A stretch of 64,000 nt of DNA. It comes from Rhynchopus euleeides (lineage: Eukaryota; Euglenozoa; Diplonemea; Diplonemida; Diplonemidae). The notes under the pieces were generated by a model, which saw nothing but the letters and a program-made list of their open reading frames with translations, was not told the origin of the DNA and searched no databases. The translations under genes and the position numbers were made by a program. Shown here in pieces: positions 43,518-54,063 of this stretch. The first letter of the stretch is position 1, and every line of letters begins with the position of its first letter. The stretch spans positions 1,302,001 through 1,366,000 of the forward strand of contig OY723265.1 in assembly GCA_963210315.1 (NCBI GenBank). Reading direction: 5' to 3'.

Positions 43518-44544
43518 AGATGATTAGATGCTCGGAAAGGTGTTGTTGTTGTTTCTCTTCTACTTCTACTTCTTCTTTTTTTTTTTGCTCGTGCCGGTTT
43601 TCCCACTCATCGGCAGAACCCCAACAAAAGACGTGTGGCAGCTATCTCAAGTATTCTGCACACAAGCGCTAGCATTCGGACGTCGCCCCTGGTACAGCGT
43701 TGTCACAGAGTGAAGCCCCCCAACACACGTTGTTGTTAGTCTTCTCTTGGGATGGGATGTGGTGGTCTGACCCACTCTGCTGCCAGAGAATGAGAGGGCG
43801 TGACAGGGCAGGACAGGACAGTGTTGCGGGTGTCTAGAGATAGAGAGGCAGGGGTGTGGGGGGGGGGTGGGTGGTGATGCATAATTATTATAGAAGTTGT
43901 GAAGGTGGCCCGCCCTCCGTAGATCGTCGGGCGTGTGTGTGCAGCACGGCACGCAAGGAAAATGCGTAGCAGCAAGTCACGCATTGCTAGAGAGGATGGG
44001 TGTGTGTGTGAGGGCGCAAGGCTTATACAATAGACCACCTGATACAGGCGGATGTTTAAGGGAGTTGCATGGCTGGAATAGTAAACCCAGATCTGCCTCT
44101 TGTCATAGGTTGAGGCGAGCTCGATACCCGAGTCCGCCCAACAGCCAGTTTGTTGTGAGTTGGGTGAGTGTGGGGTGGGGGTGAGGCGTACCCGTGTTGT
44201 GAAACAGACGGGGGGGGGGGGGGGGCGAAAAGTGCGGTTCGTAGATCAAAGCAACATCACCCCCTCCCGCTCCCACCCCCGCCCCACCCCCCCGAAGAAA
44301 ACCATCCCAAATGAGAGACAGTGTTGTAGCAGATCAGGCAGCCGCTCACCCCCCCCCCCTCCCCACGACCCGCTGTGAAGGGACAACAGCGCTCTCTCTT
44401 TCTCTCTTTTGGACCTCACTCTCCCGCTCTTCCGCCAGCTTTTCACCTTCCTCTCCACACCTTGGCTGCATCCTCTCGATTCCCACATTCATAAGTCTCC
44501 CCAGGATCGTCACCCCCTGCACAAACCTTGTGCGGTGCTGTACG
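43518..44544. other. Intergenic
   Basis: No gene is seen. The region holds a TTCTACTTCTACTTC-rich stretch just after the stop codon, a G run at about 44211-44225, and a C/T tract with CCGCCAG (AG at 44437-44438). That site is a candidate splice acceptor 107 bases before the next start codon. Confidence 0.45.
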
Positions 44545-45957
44545 ATGCGTGCAGGAATACTTGCTCTCTGCGCTATATGCCACACGGCTGGCGGCACACC
44601 CCCACACGGCAGCGACGGATGGAAGTTCCTCCAGCAATACCCCCCGCAGTATATAGCGCAGCAGCTGGGGGCTGGGGAGGCGATCACCATCGATGGAATC
44701 CTCAACGAGACGGCGTGGCGTGACGTCCCCTGGACCAGCAAGAAGTTTGAGGACATCGCAGCACCGCTGTTCCCCCACCTCGTTCCCCCTGAGGCATACC
44801 AGACGCGGGCCAAGGTGCGGTGGGATGCGGACTTCCTCTACATCGCAGCGGAGATTTCGGAGCCTGTCGTGTGGGGGAACATCACAGGCCACAACGAGGG
44901 GCTCACAGAGCATAAAGCGCCGTGGTGGAACAACGATTTTGAGGTGTTCGTTGATGTTTCCGGCACCACACACTACTACAAGGAGTTTGAGATGAACGCG
45001 CGGAACGCAACGTATGATGTGCTGTGGCGTGTCCCCGATGGCGGGATGAACAGCATCGGGGTTCCCTGCGACGACACAAGCGCAGAGGCCTGGTGCCAAA
45101 ACAGCACCTACAACTCGGGGCAGCTGTGGACGATGTACCCGAGGATGCAGACCGCTGTGTCCCACCCAGGGAGCCTCAATCCCTTTGCCACCCCTGCGTG
45201 GATTGTAGAGATCGCGTTCCCCATCACGGCGCGGGAGGGGTCTGGCGGGCTGCTGGATGCCGACCCGCAGCACGACTTCTCACAATACCACCCGTCGCGC
45301 GGGGCGCGGTATTGGTGGGTCAACTTTGCTCGCGCCGAACACCCTCTGCAGACCATCGGCACCGACCCCCTTGGGATCGACTTCTTCTCACAGGAGTATC
45401 AGGACCTGTGCGCAGAGGTGAAGGGGCAGTATCCCTCCCTCCTGGGCACCGGCCCCTGGAGCTGCTACTGGGAGTTTGTGTGGCAGAATGCAGGGCAGAC
45501 GCAGTATATGCATAACCCGGAGATGTGGGGCATGGTGCAGTTTGCCCAGGCAGGTGCTGCCGCTGAGTGCCGCAATGTGGAGTGGCCTGCGCGGTATATC
45601 GCAAACCAGCTGCAGCGTGCGCAGATTGCGGTCTATCAAAGCCAGGGGAAGTATACCACGGATGTGGCAGTGCTGGCGTCATCAGAGTTCTGTAGCAATG
45701 CGACAGGCTGTGATGCTGTTGCTGTGTCATCCGCCCTGGCTGACTTCCGGAGTGTTTTCACAGTGAAGGTTGCGGTGGACAGCACCGCCACCCGCTGCGT
45801 CGACTATAAGGCGAAGGCGGGGTCCGGTGCCCCCTGTTTCAACGTGTCTGTCACAACCGTCATCCCGCAGACCAACAGCACAGTGTGTGCCGTGGTGTCT
45901 GAAAACCGTTACACGCAGGTCACCTCCAGCCTCGCCTCTGCAGGCGAGTGTTTGTGA
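44545..45957 (+). CDS. Secreted CBM9-like carbohydrate-binding protein
   Basis: A single exon codes for 470 residues with a hydrophobic start (MRAGILALCAICHTAGG) that reads as a signal peptide. Residues from about 46 to 290 follow the carbohydrate-binding module family 9 (DOMON-like) pattern. They include ITIDGILNETAW, then VRWDADFLYIAAEISEPVVWG, WNNDFEVFVDVSG, YKEFEMNARNATYDV, WIVEIAFPI and YWWVNFARAEH. Many NxS/T sites and paired cysteines in the second half fit an extracellular glycoprotein. No catalytic domain is evident, so the role is probably glycan binding. The next gene downstream is a secreted sulfatase in the same orientation, which suggests both act on extracellular polysaccharide. 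That link rests only on adjacency. Confidence 0.85.
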   Translation: MRAGILALCAICHTAGGTPPHGSDGWKFLQQYPPQYIAQQLGAGEAITIDGILNETAWRDVPWTSKKFEDIAAPLFPHLVPPEAYQTRAKVRWDADFLYIAAEISEPVVWGNITGHNEGLTEHKAPWWNNDFEVFVDVSGTTHYYKEFEMNARNATYDVLWRVPDGGMNSIGVPCDDTSAEAWCQNSTYNSGQLWTMYPRMQTAVSHPGSLNPFATPAWIVEIAFPITAREGSGGLLDADPQHDFSQYHPSRGARYWWVNFARAEHPLQTIGTDPLGIDFFSQEYQDLCAEVKGQYPSLLGTGPWSCYWEFVWQNAGQTQYMHNPEMWGMVQFAQAGAAAECRNVEWPARYIANQLQRAQIAVYQSQGKYTTDVAVLASSEFCSNATGCDAVAVSSALADFRSVFTVKVAVDSTATRCVDYKAKAGSGAPCFNVSVTTVIPQTNSTVCAVVSENRYTQVTSSLASAGECL

Positions 45958-46646
45958 AACCGGGGAGGGGTGGGAAAACCCAGGAACATTGATTCGGGTT
46001 CAACACCACCAGAGAAACGCCAGAGAACAAGAAACACGCCCCCTTGTGTCTCTCCGCATGTCAGGCGGGTTGCAGCTGTCGGTTTCAAAACAAAAAAGGT
46101 GTCTTCCAAAAAGGGGTCTTGCGCTGTGTCAACGATCCATCAACTATCTTCTTGGTGTATTTTCTTCCTATTTTCCGACTTCTTTGTGAGGAAACCCGTT
46201 GCCGGATGCCGAGCCCCTCTCTGTGTCACGGCGGCCAGTGTGTTATCTAAATTCGTTCGGGCTAAGAAAACCCCCCCAAACGCTTGTCCATACGCGTGAG
46301 CTTTTGTCCTCCAAGGCACCGGCAACAAGCGAGCTTTACCAACGGTTTTTAGATGCAAAAAAAAACAACAACAACAATACCCCCTGGCACAGCTCGGCAC
46401 AACGAGAGAGAATGAACGCCTCCTCCTTCCCCTCGACCCCTCCATCTCTCCCGCCACCCTTCCTCCTCAGATCCCCCAACCCCCAGCCTCTCGGGGTCTT
46501 GGGGCTCTTGGGCGGGCAGACAGTCTGCTTCATATAGTGTGTGGCTGTGCCACAGCCAAGCATTGCCATCTGCTGCCACAGCATCTATCCGCAGGCAGTG
46601 CTGCGAGGGGTGGGTGGTGGTGGTGGTGGTAGGAAGTGAAGCGGGG
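45958..46646. other. Intergenic
   Basis: Short spacer of about 690 bases. A C/T tract with CCTCCTCAG (AG at 46469-46470) lies 177 bases before the sulfatase start. I see nothing else of note. Confidence 0.4.
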
Positions 46647-48398
46647 ATGTTGCGTGCCCTCCTGCTGTGCACAGCGCTGCTGGCTGCCCCTGGCGCCTGC
46701 GCCACCGGTGGCTTCGGGGTCAAGCCTCACATTGTTGTCCTGTTTGCGGACAATCTGGGCTGGGCGAATGTGGGGTACCACCGCCCCCCCGACGCGGACC
46801 CGCGGGAGTTCCAGACGGGCAACATCGACCGGCTCGCAGCAGGGGGGGTGGAGCTGGACAGACACTACACCTATAAGTTCTGCTCGCCGTCGCGGTCATC
46901 GCTGCTCTCAGGTGTGTCTCTGTGTCAACTTACAACGTGCCCTCAATTTTTGGGAGTTTGAACGGATTTCTTTGTCTTGTCACAATGTGCCAAGTGAGGG
47001 ATTTCACCACCCACTCCACCCCACCCCACCCCAACACCACCACCCCCTCTCTCTCTCCCTGCTATCTCAGGTCGTCTGCCGTTTCACGTCAACATCTACA
47101 ACGACGACCCTGCAATGCCCGGGGCTGGGATCCCTCTGAACATGACCACCGTTTCGGAAAAGCTGAACACAGCTGGCTACGTGTCGCACTTCATCGGGAA
47201 GTGGCACGTCGGGATGTCGGACAGGACCGGCAACACCCCGGAGGGGCGCGGGTTCTCGTCATCTCTCGGCTACTTCCACTCCACCAACTCCTACTACACG
47301 TCGCAGCGCTCGCAGGGGTGCGACGGGCTGGCCGCTGTGGACCTGTGGGACTCGGGCAGCCCTGCCTCCACCCTCAACGGCACAGCCTATGAGGAGCGCC
47401 TCTTTGCTGCCAGGGCGGAGAAGGTCCTGCGGGAGCACAACACCTCCACACCGCTCTTCCTGTACTACGCCTTCCACACGTCGTGTGTGGGGTACCAGGT
47501 GGGGCACGGCGACATCCTGCAACCCGATCCTGAATTCCTGCAGAAGTTTTCGTTTATCGACGACCCAGACAGGCGGGCGAACCACGCCACTGTGGCCCTG
47601 ATGGACGAGGTTGTGGGAAACATCACGGCAACGCTGGAGGCACGCGGGATGTGGAACAACACGCTGCTCCTGTGGTCCAGCGACAACGGGGGTGCCGTGC
47701 ATCTCGGTGGGGGCGCCAACGTCTACCCGCTGCGCGGGGGGTACTACAACAACTGGGAGGGAGGGGTGCGGGTCGCTGCGTTCCTCTCGGGTGGCTTCCT
47801 GCCTCCCAATGTGACGGGGACGAAGCTCGAGGGGTTCATCCACGAGGCTGACTGGTATGCGACGTTCTGCCACCTGGCAGGGGTGGACCCGGTGGACGTG
47901 CAGGCTGCAGCCGTGAGCCCGCCCCTGCCTCCCATCGACTCGCTGAACGTGTGGCAGCTGATCACGGGGGAGAACAAGACCTCGCCGCGTGTGGAGTGGC
48001 CTCTGACCCCTCTCGGGGAGGACACAACGCGTGCCGGCCACGGCGGTGATGCTGCGTATATGTCAGAGGGGCGGTATAAGCTGATTGTGGGTAACGTGCG
48101 TCAGGCGGGGTGGTGTGGGCAGGTGCACCCCAACACCACCGTGCAGTGGGACTCCTTTGCAACGGTGGAGGCGTGCACCGTGCCAGAGAAGGATAAGGTC
48201 GGCTGCCTCTTCGATGTGCTGGAGGACCCGACGGAGCACAACGACCTCGCCCTGACGATGCCGGAGAAGGCGCTGGAGATCCTGCAGAAGCTGCAGGAGG
48301 CTGAGAGGGGTTGGTACAACCCGGACAGGGGTGCCCCCGACGCCGCTGCCTGTGAGATTGCGAAGGACACAGGGTTCTGGCAGCCCTTCAGGAACTGA
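46647..48398 (+). CDS. Secreted sulfatase of the arylsulfatase family
   Basis: It hydrolyses sulfate esters, probably on glycans or small sulfated compounds. Two exons, 46647-46911 and 47071-48398, join in phase 1 to restore SLLSGRLPFHVN and give 530 residues, a usual length for the family. The signature CSPSRSSLLSG places the cysteine that is converted to formylglycine at residue 79. FADNLGW near 33-39 is the first metal site; many relatives have two Asp there, whereas here the second is Asn. KWHVG and SDNGG, the later active-site motifs, are intact. A signal peptide (MLRALLLCTALLAAPGACA) and several NxT sites indicate export. The donor is GTGTGT rather than the GTATG used by most introns in this window. 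Closest in look to arylsulfatase B/I/J types; substrate is not predictable. Confidence 0.93.
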
Positions 48399-50076
48399 GC
48401 GCAGCGGTGTGGTGGCTGTAGGCCCAGTGAACCTCTGGCTGAGTGCTGGAGGATTTCATTTTTTTCCGAGTTGCGAGCCATGCAATGCAAGAAGTCGTAC
48501 GACTGAAGCTTTGAGGATTATCACCTGAATGCCACTTCACAGGGCTACATACACATCGAAGATTGAAGCACATCGTGTGAGTTCACAAGGAAGTTGTTTG
48601 TAGCTGTATTTCTTTCAGTTGCCAGACAGGGTGATTTTACCATAAAGCGAAATGTGTACAGTTTTCTTTACAGCACAGCAAAGCCATGCACCTCAGAACG
48701 CTTTCTTTGTGCAGGCCCGCTGGGCCTACGCATGGCGCCCCCGCGCAGTGTTGTGTGGTATCGCATGCAGTGTATTTGATACATTTTTGACCCCCCTCTC
48801 CCCACACGTCGTTTGTTTCACACCGCCCGACTCCGCTTTCCATTGCTGCGCCGAGGAAACAGGACGCCTTCCCCCTCTGGGGGCACGTGGCCTGCCTTTT
48901 CTCTGGCTGCTGCGTCGCATTCTCTCCTCTGTCTCCCGTCGGACCACCTGTCGTTTGCTCGAGAGCACACGCCTCCTGCCAAGGCGCAAGATGTTTGAGG
49001 CCTCGATTGCAGACCGTGTTGGCCGATGTTGCAGCGAGATCATCCGAGATAAGAACCCAAAGCAGGTCGACTCACCCCGCCGTGTCCACGGCGGGGTGTT
49101 GTTTTTACGCATGCACAACCTTCGCGCGGAAACTGTCACGCTCAGTTCTGGCAACCCATGCCCTGCACAGCGCCCTCTTCATCCAGGCCCCATTTAGGCC
49201 AGGGTTATCATGCCAGTGTGCTGTGGGAGAGCCACCAACGCTATCACAAGAATCGTTAGAAAGTAAGCAGACTGAGGTAGTCTGGATTTGTGTTTCCCGA
49301 GAGGCTTCGTTGAAAGCCATGCCTGACTGTGTCAGTGTGTGATATCGCAATGTGGCGTACCAAACAGGGCAAATTTGGTTTTCGTGGCGCGAATGTTGCC
49401 CGGGGCAGGTCCAGCAGCAGCACTCCCTCCTCCTCCTCCTCCGTACACCCCCCACACCTACCGTTGTGAGACGGCTCGTGCTGCACAAACAAAATCCAGG
49501 TGTATTTTCCGCCTTGCTGCTCTCGGTATAACTTTTAGATCGTTGCCCGACAACTTGCTGATTTACGAAGAAATCATCAGCACGCCCTGCCCCAACACAT
49601 CGCTTCATTGCATCACACACCACACACCCCCACGCAGAGCCCGCCCACCCGGCAGAGGCATACAGTGCCCCGACACTGCATGCCGATGCCCGTGAGCCTA
49701 CACACCGCCTTCAACACGGCTGCATAGAGCAGCTGCCTGAGAGCAACCAAAGAGGGAGGGGTAGCGGCGGTTGGCCCCATCCAGTTTCCCACACAACTGC
49801 TTCTGCTGCTTCTGCTTCTGCTGCTGCTGCTGCTGCCCCTCTTTTAGCGGCCCATCCCCCCCCACCCCCCGTATCTTATTCTCTTCTCCGGTGTTAGTAT
49901 TACCATTCGAACACCCCCACCCCTACCCCCTACACATCCTCACCCAAACCTCCCCACCCCCTCTCGCCCTCTTCACCTAACACCTCACACAAACAAAACC
50001 CCTCCTGGGGGAGGGCCTGGCCTCTTCTCTTCTCTCTCGCTCTCTCTCTCCCGCCCCCACCCCCCCACCCTGCGCA
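48399..50076. other. Intergenic with repeat R1
   Basis: No supported gene. R1 copy at 48491-48690. A strong C/T tract lies at about 50019-50070, directly before the next start codon; unusually, no AG separates that tract from the ATG. Confidence 0.45.
48491..48690 (+). repeat. Dispersed repeat R1, copy downstream of the sulfatase
   Basis: It matches 27048-27232 in order: GTCGTACGACTGAAGCTTTG, ATGCCACTTCACAGGGC, GTTGCCAGACAGGGTG, CATAAAGCGAAATG and TTTTCTTTACAGCAC. The 5' GCGAAG-rich block of the longer copy is missing here. Confidence 0.7.
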
Positions 50077-52216
50077 ATGGTGAACGATGTGCGCAGCGCG
50101 GTGCAGGACCAGATTGGCAGCTGGGCACGGGGGTCGCCACAGCCCCGATGCTATACCTACATGCTGTGCTCGACAGGTGTGGTCTGCGCCGCACTGGGTG
50201 TGATGGGGATGTGCATGGCAAGCCTGGAGGTGCTGGGCCTGATGCAGCCCGTCTTCTCCGACCGCTTCCTGCTCTGGTGGAGCGTCTCGGGAATGCTCTT
50301 CGGCCCGACAGGCAGCGTGGGCCTCGGGCTGATCGCTATTGGCCTCCTCTGCTATATGTCAGCCCACGTCCGCCTGCTGCTCAACAGCCTCACCCTCATC
50401 TCGCTCGTCGGGGCTGCGTTCTTCACAGCAATGTTTGAGGCATCGCGCCTGGTGTCCCTCGGCATCGCAGACGACGACATGATGCGCCTCTGGAGCACCG
50501 CAGACACCGCCACCATCTGCGAGATACAACACACTCTGCGCTGCTCCGGGCTGGACGCACTCTGCACCGCAGAGGGCGGCACGCCTCCCTCTGGGCAGAT
50601 GACCATCCCCACCATCGAGAAGAAGGCCTCCCCCGCCCTGCCTGAGGCGGAGGCCCCGCTACCGACAACGCCGCCGCTGCCGCCCCCGCCGCCGCCGGAG
50701 GCGGCGGCTGCTGCTGAGGGGCCTGCCAAAGGGGGTGAAGGCGGCGAGGCTGTCGCAGCCGGAACACCGCCGGTGCCCCCCGCAGGGGAGGGCGTGGTGG
50801 CGGCGGCGGCGGCGGGGGGTGGTGGTGGTGGTGGTGGCGGTGGCGGTGTGGTGCTGTCTGCGGTGCGGCGGCCGATTTTTATTGAGTCGTGGAGGACGCT
50901 GACGCGGCAGTTTATCGAGGTGAGGAACTGCAGGGACTGCGCAGATTATTACGCGGCGCGGGGGTGGATGTCCTACCCCGAGAAGACGTGTGCCCCTGAG
51001 GTGAAGCGGGATGCGGAGAAGATAGTGATGCCTTCGGCGCTGAGCTGTGCGCTGACCGCGCTGTTCCTCGCGTTTATCTGTGCGATGTGCATGCAGCCGA
51101 TGGGGCTGGCGTTTGCGTTCACGACGTTTCTCCTGATGGTGATGACCATGGCTTTTGCGGCATGGCGGCGGCTCAGGGACCCCACCGCGAACTCCGTGCA
51201 GAACGCGCAGAGGGTTGTCGCGGCTGCGGCAAACTTCCTCTCCCTCATCCTGACCCTCGTGTCCATCGCAGGGCTGCACTGGAAGGACTTCAGCCCGCAC
51301 CTCAAGCGCAACATCACAGTGATCCTCTTCCTCGTGCCGGTGTTTGCAATCGCCTCGTCCATATCCCTGCTCCTTCCCTATTTCGAGGAGTTTTTTGCGA
51401 CGGTGCGGGAGATCTACTCGACGCTTCTGCTGCTGACGCTCGTCAATATCTGGGACACCACTGCAGAAACAAAGGCAGTGATATCGCTCAGCAGTGACTA
51501 CGACAGCAACGTGGCGAAGGCAGAGCAGATACGGGATACCCACCGTGCGAGGGTGCGTGCCCTGACGGTGGTTAAGATAGTGCTGATCGACACAAACCTC
51601 TATCTGTTTGGTGCTTTCTATCCCCGCTGGGCAAAGGTGACCCTGGTGACCCTGGGTGTGCTCATCTTCTCCTTTGTGCTGACGGTGATCCACGAGATCT
51701 ACACACACCTTCCGACCCTCGCGGCGACGGGCACCCACCAGTTTTTCTCCGTGAAGGCGATTGTCTCGTTTATCTTCTTCGAGTTCGCAGTTCTGAAAGT
51801 CCTCAACTTTGAAGGGCTCCAGTCTGTTGTCATGGGAGAGCTGTACATCTCCGTCGCTCTGGTATGCACGCAGGCGGTGTTTACATCTGGGGTTTTTGGC
51901 GGGTCGCAGTCATTTTTACTTTGAAATTCTCTCAAAAAAACGCTTGGCTGTGCTCACACGGAACCCTCGAGCGCGATGCAGCCCCAAGAAGGGTCACAGA
52001 GTGACCTGAGAGAATAGGCATTCGGTTGTCAGGACATACCCCACCACCAAACCACAGGTCGGTCTGGCTGCATTTCAGCTGTATACGTGGATCATTGCGC
52101 CTTTAGGACACGACGTGTCGTTCGCGACATCTCCAGAATCAGAGAGCGTCCGACTTGGCAGTGCAAGGCGAGCACGTACTTACGGCACAGCCGCCAGCAG
52201 CAGGAACGCAGGGTGA
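50077..52216 (+). CDS. Multi-pass membrane protein, TMEM184/OST-alpha-like C-terminal half
   Basis: Exon 1 is 50077-51861. I propose a GTATGC donor at 51862 and a second exon at 52058-52216 (196-base intron), giving 647 residues; without it the frame stops at 51924. The C-terminal half follows the TMEM184/organic solute transporter alpha pattern. It reads SLILTLVSIAGLHW near residue 388, VILFLVPVFAIASSISLLLP, FFATVREIYSTLLLLTLV, then HQFFSVKAIVSFIFFEFAVL. The proposed exon 2 adds GLAAFQLYTW, which resembles the family's last helix. The N-terminal 130 residues have about four membrane segments of another kind. They are joined by a Pro/Ala/Gly-rich linker with a run of glycines (about 246-258). 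Family members handle bile-acid-like solutes or ions; the substrate here is unknown. Confidence 0.75.
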
Positions 52217-54063
52217 ACGATACTTCTGCCCCAAGGCAGCAGGTCTTGCCTGCAGGGCAGCAGGTGTTCCCCGTTCAGAATTTCAAGAAATGGGAGGAGG
52301 GAGCTTCGGCGCTCTTTTTGGGATTGCAGTGTGGGCTCAGCCTGCGTCTCAGTATCCACAACAATGGCAGGAAGCGTCCATGTCAACATAGATGCATCGC
52401 TCAGATGCCATCCATCTGCGTGGCTGCTGCCGCCGACCCCTCCAACAGCTTCTCGCTGGGTATCGAACGCCGTTGGTTTTTTACTGTAACAGGGCTCCTG
52501 TCAGTGTCAAAAAGATGCAGCGCTTGGGCAGCAAAATGTAACATCCTCATCAGGCTGTGGAGTTGCTTTTGTTTTTGCCCGGATTTGGCGCACAAACAGC
52601 AGCCTTATCTTTTATTTGCGTGCAACACAGCGGAGATCAGACCAGGAGCAGGCGCTCGGTGTGTTTCTCCACTGCTCCAAAAGTGCATGCCTGTGTGAAG
52701 AGAAGAATCACGCGTGCATGCCTTCACCACCCTTCTCTGCATGACCACACACCTCCTCCCTTTCCCCCTCTTGCCACACGTCCCTGCGCTGAGCGGAGGC
52801 GGCGACACAGGCATCGTACCGACGATATCCAGATTTGTTATGTTGGAGTCCCATTTTGTGCGCGTTTCGCTAACATATTGTGTGTGTGTACACTGTGGTG
52901 GTGGGGGGGGGGGGGAAGGGGGGGGTGGAGGTGATTGCGGCAGAGAGCAGGTGCTTCTACACCGCTTCAGAGTATTCACGTGTGTGTGTTTCTGATATGG
53001 ATCAATACCCATCACTGGCATGTTTCTTCTGGAACAAGGAGATTCCTCCTCACAACAAGAAGAATCGCATTCGAGCGGATGGCTGGGGGTGGCGGCAGTG
53101 GTTGCGGCTATCATCAGCGCAATAGGATTGGCAGCGGAAATCCACCCAGTGGGGAAGGCCTTGGGCTGTATATTTGCAGACACCCTTCCTGCGTGTGTAC
53201 ATTTTGTTCATGATTGAGTGCGAACGAAAACAATCTAGAAAGCAATTCTGAACGAAACCAGCTAGCCCAGCAGCCGCAAAGGGATGGACGGGATGGTCAT
53301 CTGGGTGCCAGGAAGAAGGGGACTGTAGGTATGGGGCAGGGAGGGTGGGCTAGCGTTGTATCACCACCGTGTTCTGCGACACAGGACGCGAAGACTGTGC
53401 TTCGTCACGGACGCTGAAATTTTCTTGACAAGCCACAGGGAATCCACTGTCTTTTCTCGTTTTTCATCCACGCGACACCGCCTGGGATCGCCAGCTGGAC
53501 CAGGCTCACTTGGGACTTACGGAAAGCTCAAAAAAATCATGAAACGACCGCACCGGACCTCTGCCGCCTGTCAATTTTTTAGAAGCATCCCCTTTGGCTC
53601 CATACGCAATTCCGGGGCTGTGGCCACCTTGCGTCTGCCTAAATGGGGGTCATACAAGCCACTCCCAAAGATAGATGGAGGTGCGCTTCTTCGTTGCTTG
53701 TGGTCTTTCCATGTGTGGGTCCTCTGGCCGATGACAACATCATTGGGCCACTCCATGGTCACAGATGACCCTATGAAATGGCCTTTCTCCCGAACGAAGA
53801 ATGTAGTCTGGCCCCGTCCTGTCATTAGACAGCACTGGCGCAAACAAATTATTTAACGCGAGAATACTCTTCATCAGCACAGGGACGGCGTGCCGCACCT
53901 GCGAACGGGTCGGGGGGAGAGGTGGGGTTTGGGGTTTGGGGAGGGGGCAGAAAGGACACACGCCTACCTCCCAAAGGGCACAAGGCGCCACGCCTCCCCA
54001 AGGCAGCTCGAATCGACGCTGGATATCCCCTCCCCCTCCCCCCCCACCACAAGCAGCACCCAA
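52217..54063. other. Intergenic
   Basis: It contains R2 repeat copy 52478-52620 and a G run near 52900-52924. A C/T tract ends at 54050 and runs into ACCACAAGCAG, with AG at 54052-54053 and 54055-54056, eight to eleven bases before the next start codon. No gene is supported between them. Confidence 0.45.
52478..52620 (+). repeat. Dispersed repeat R2, intergenic copy
   Basis: This is the close relative of the intronic copy at 27692-27832 and shares all four diagnostic blocks, including CCCGGATTTGGCGCACAAAC. It lies about 260 bases after the proposed end of the TMEM184-like gene. Confidence 0.75.

Noticed and set aside
53890-54063. Upstream extension of the large unknown protein
   Set aside because: It has no ATG before 54064 and includes the C/T tract of a likely splice acceptor.
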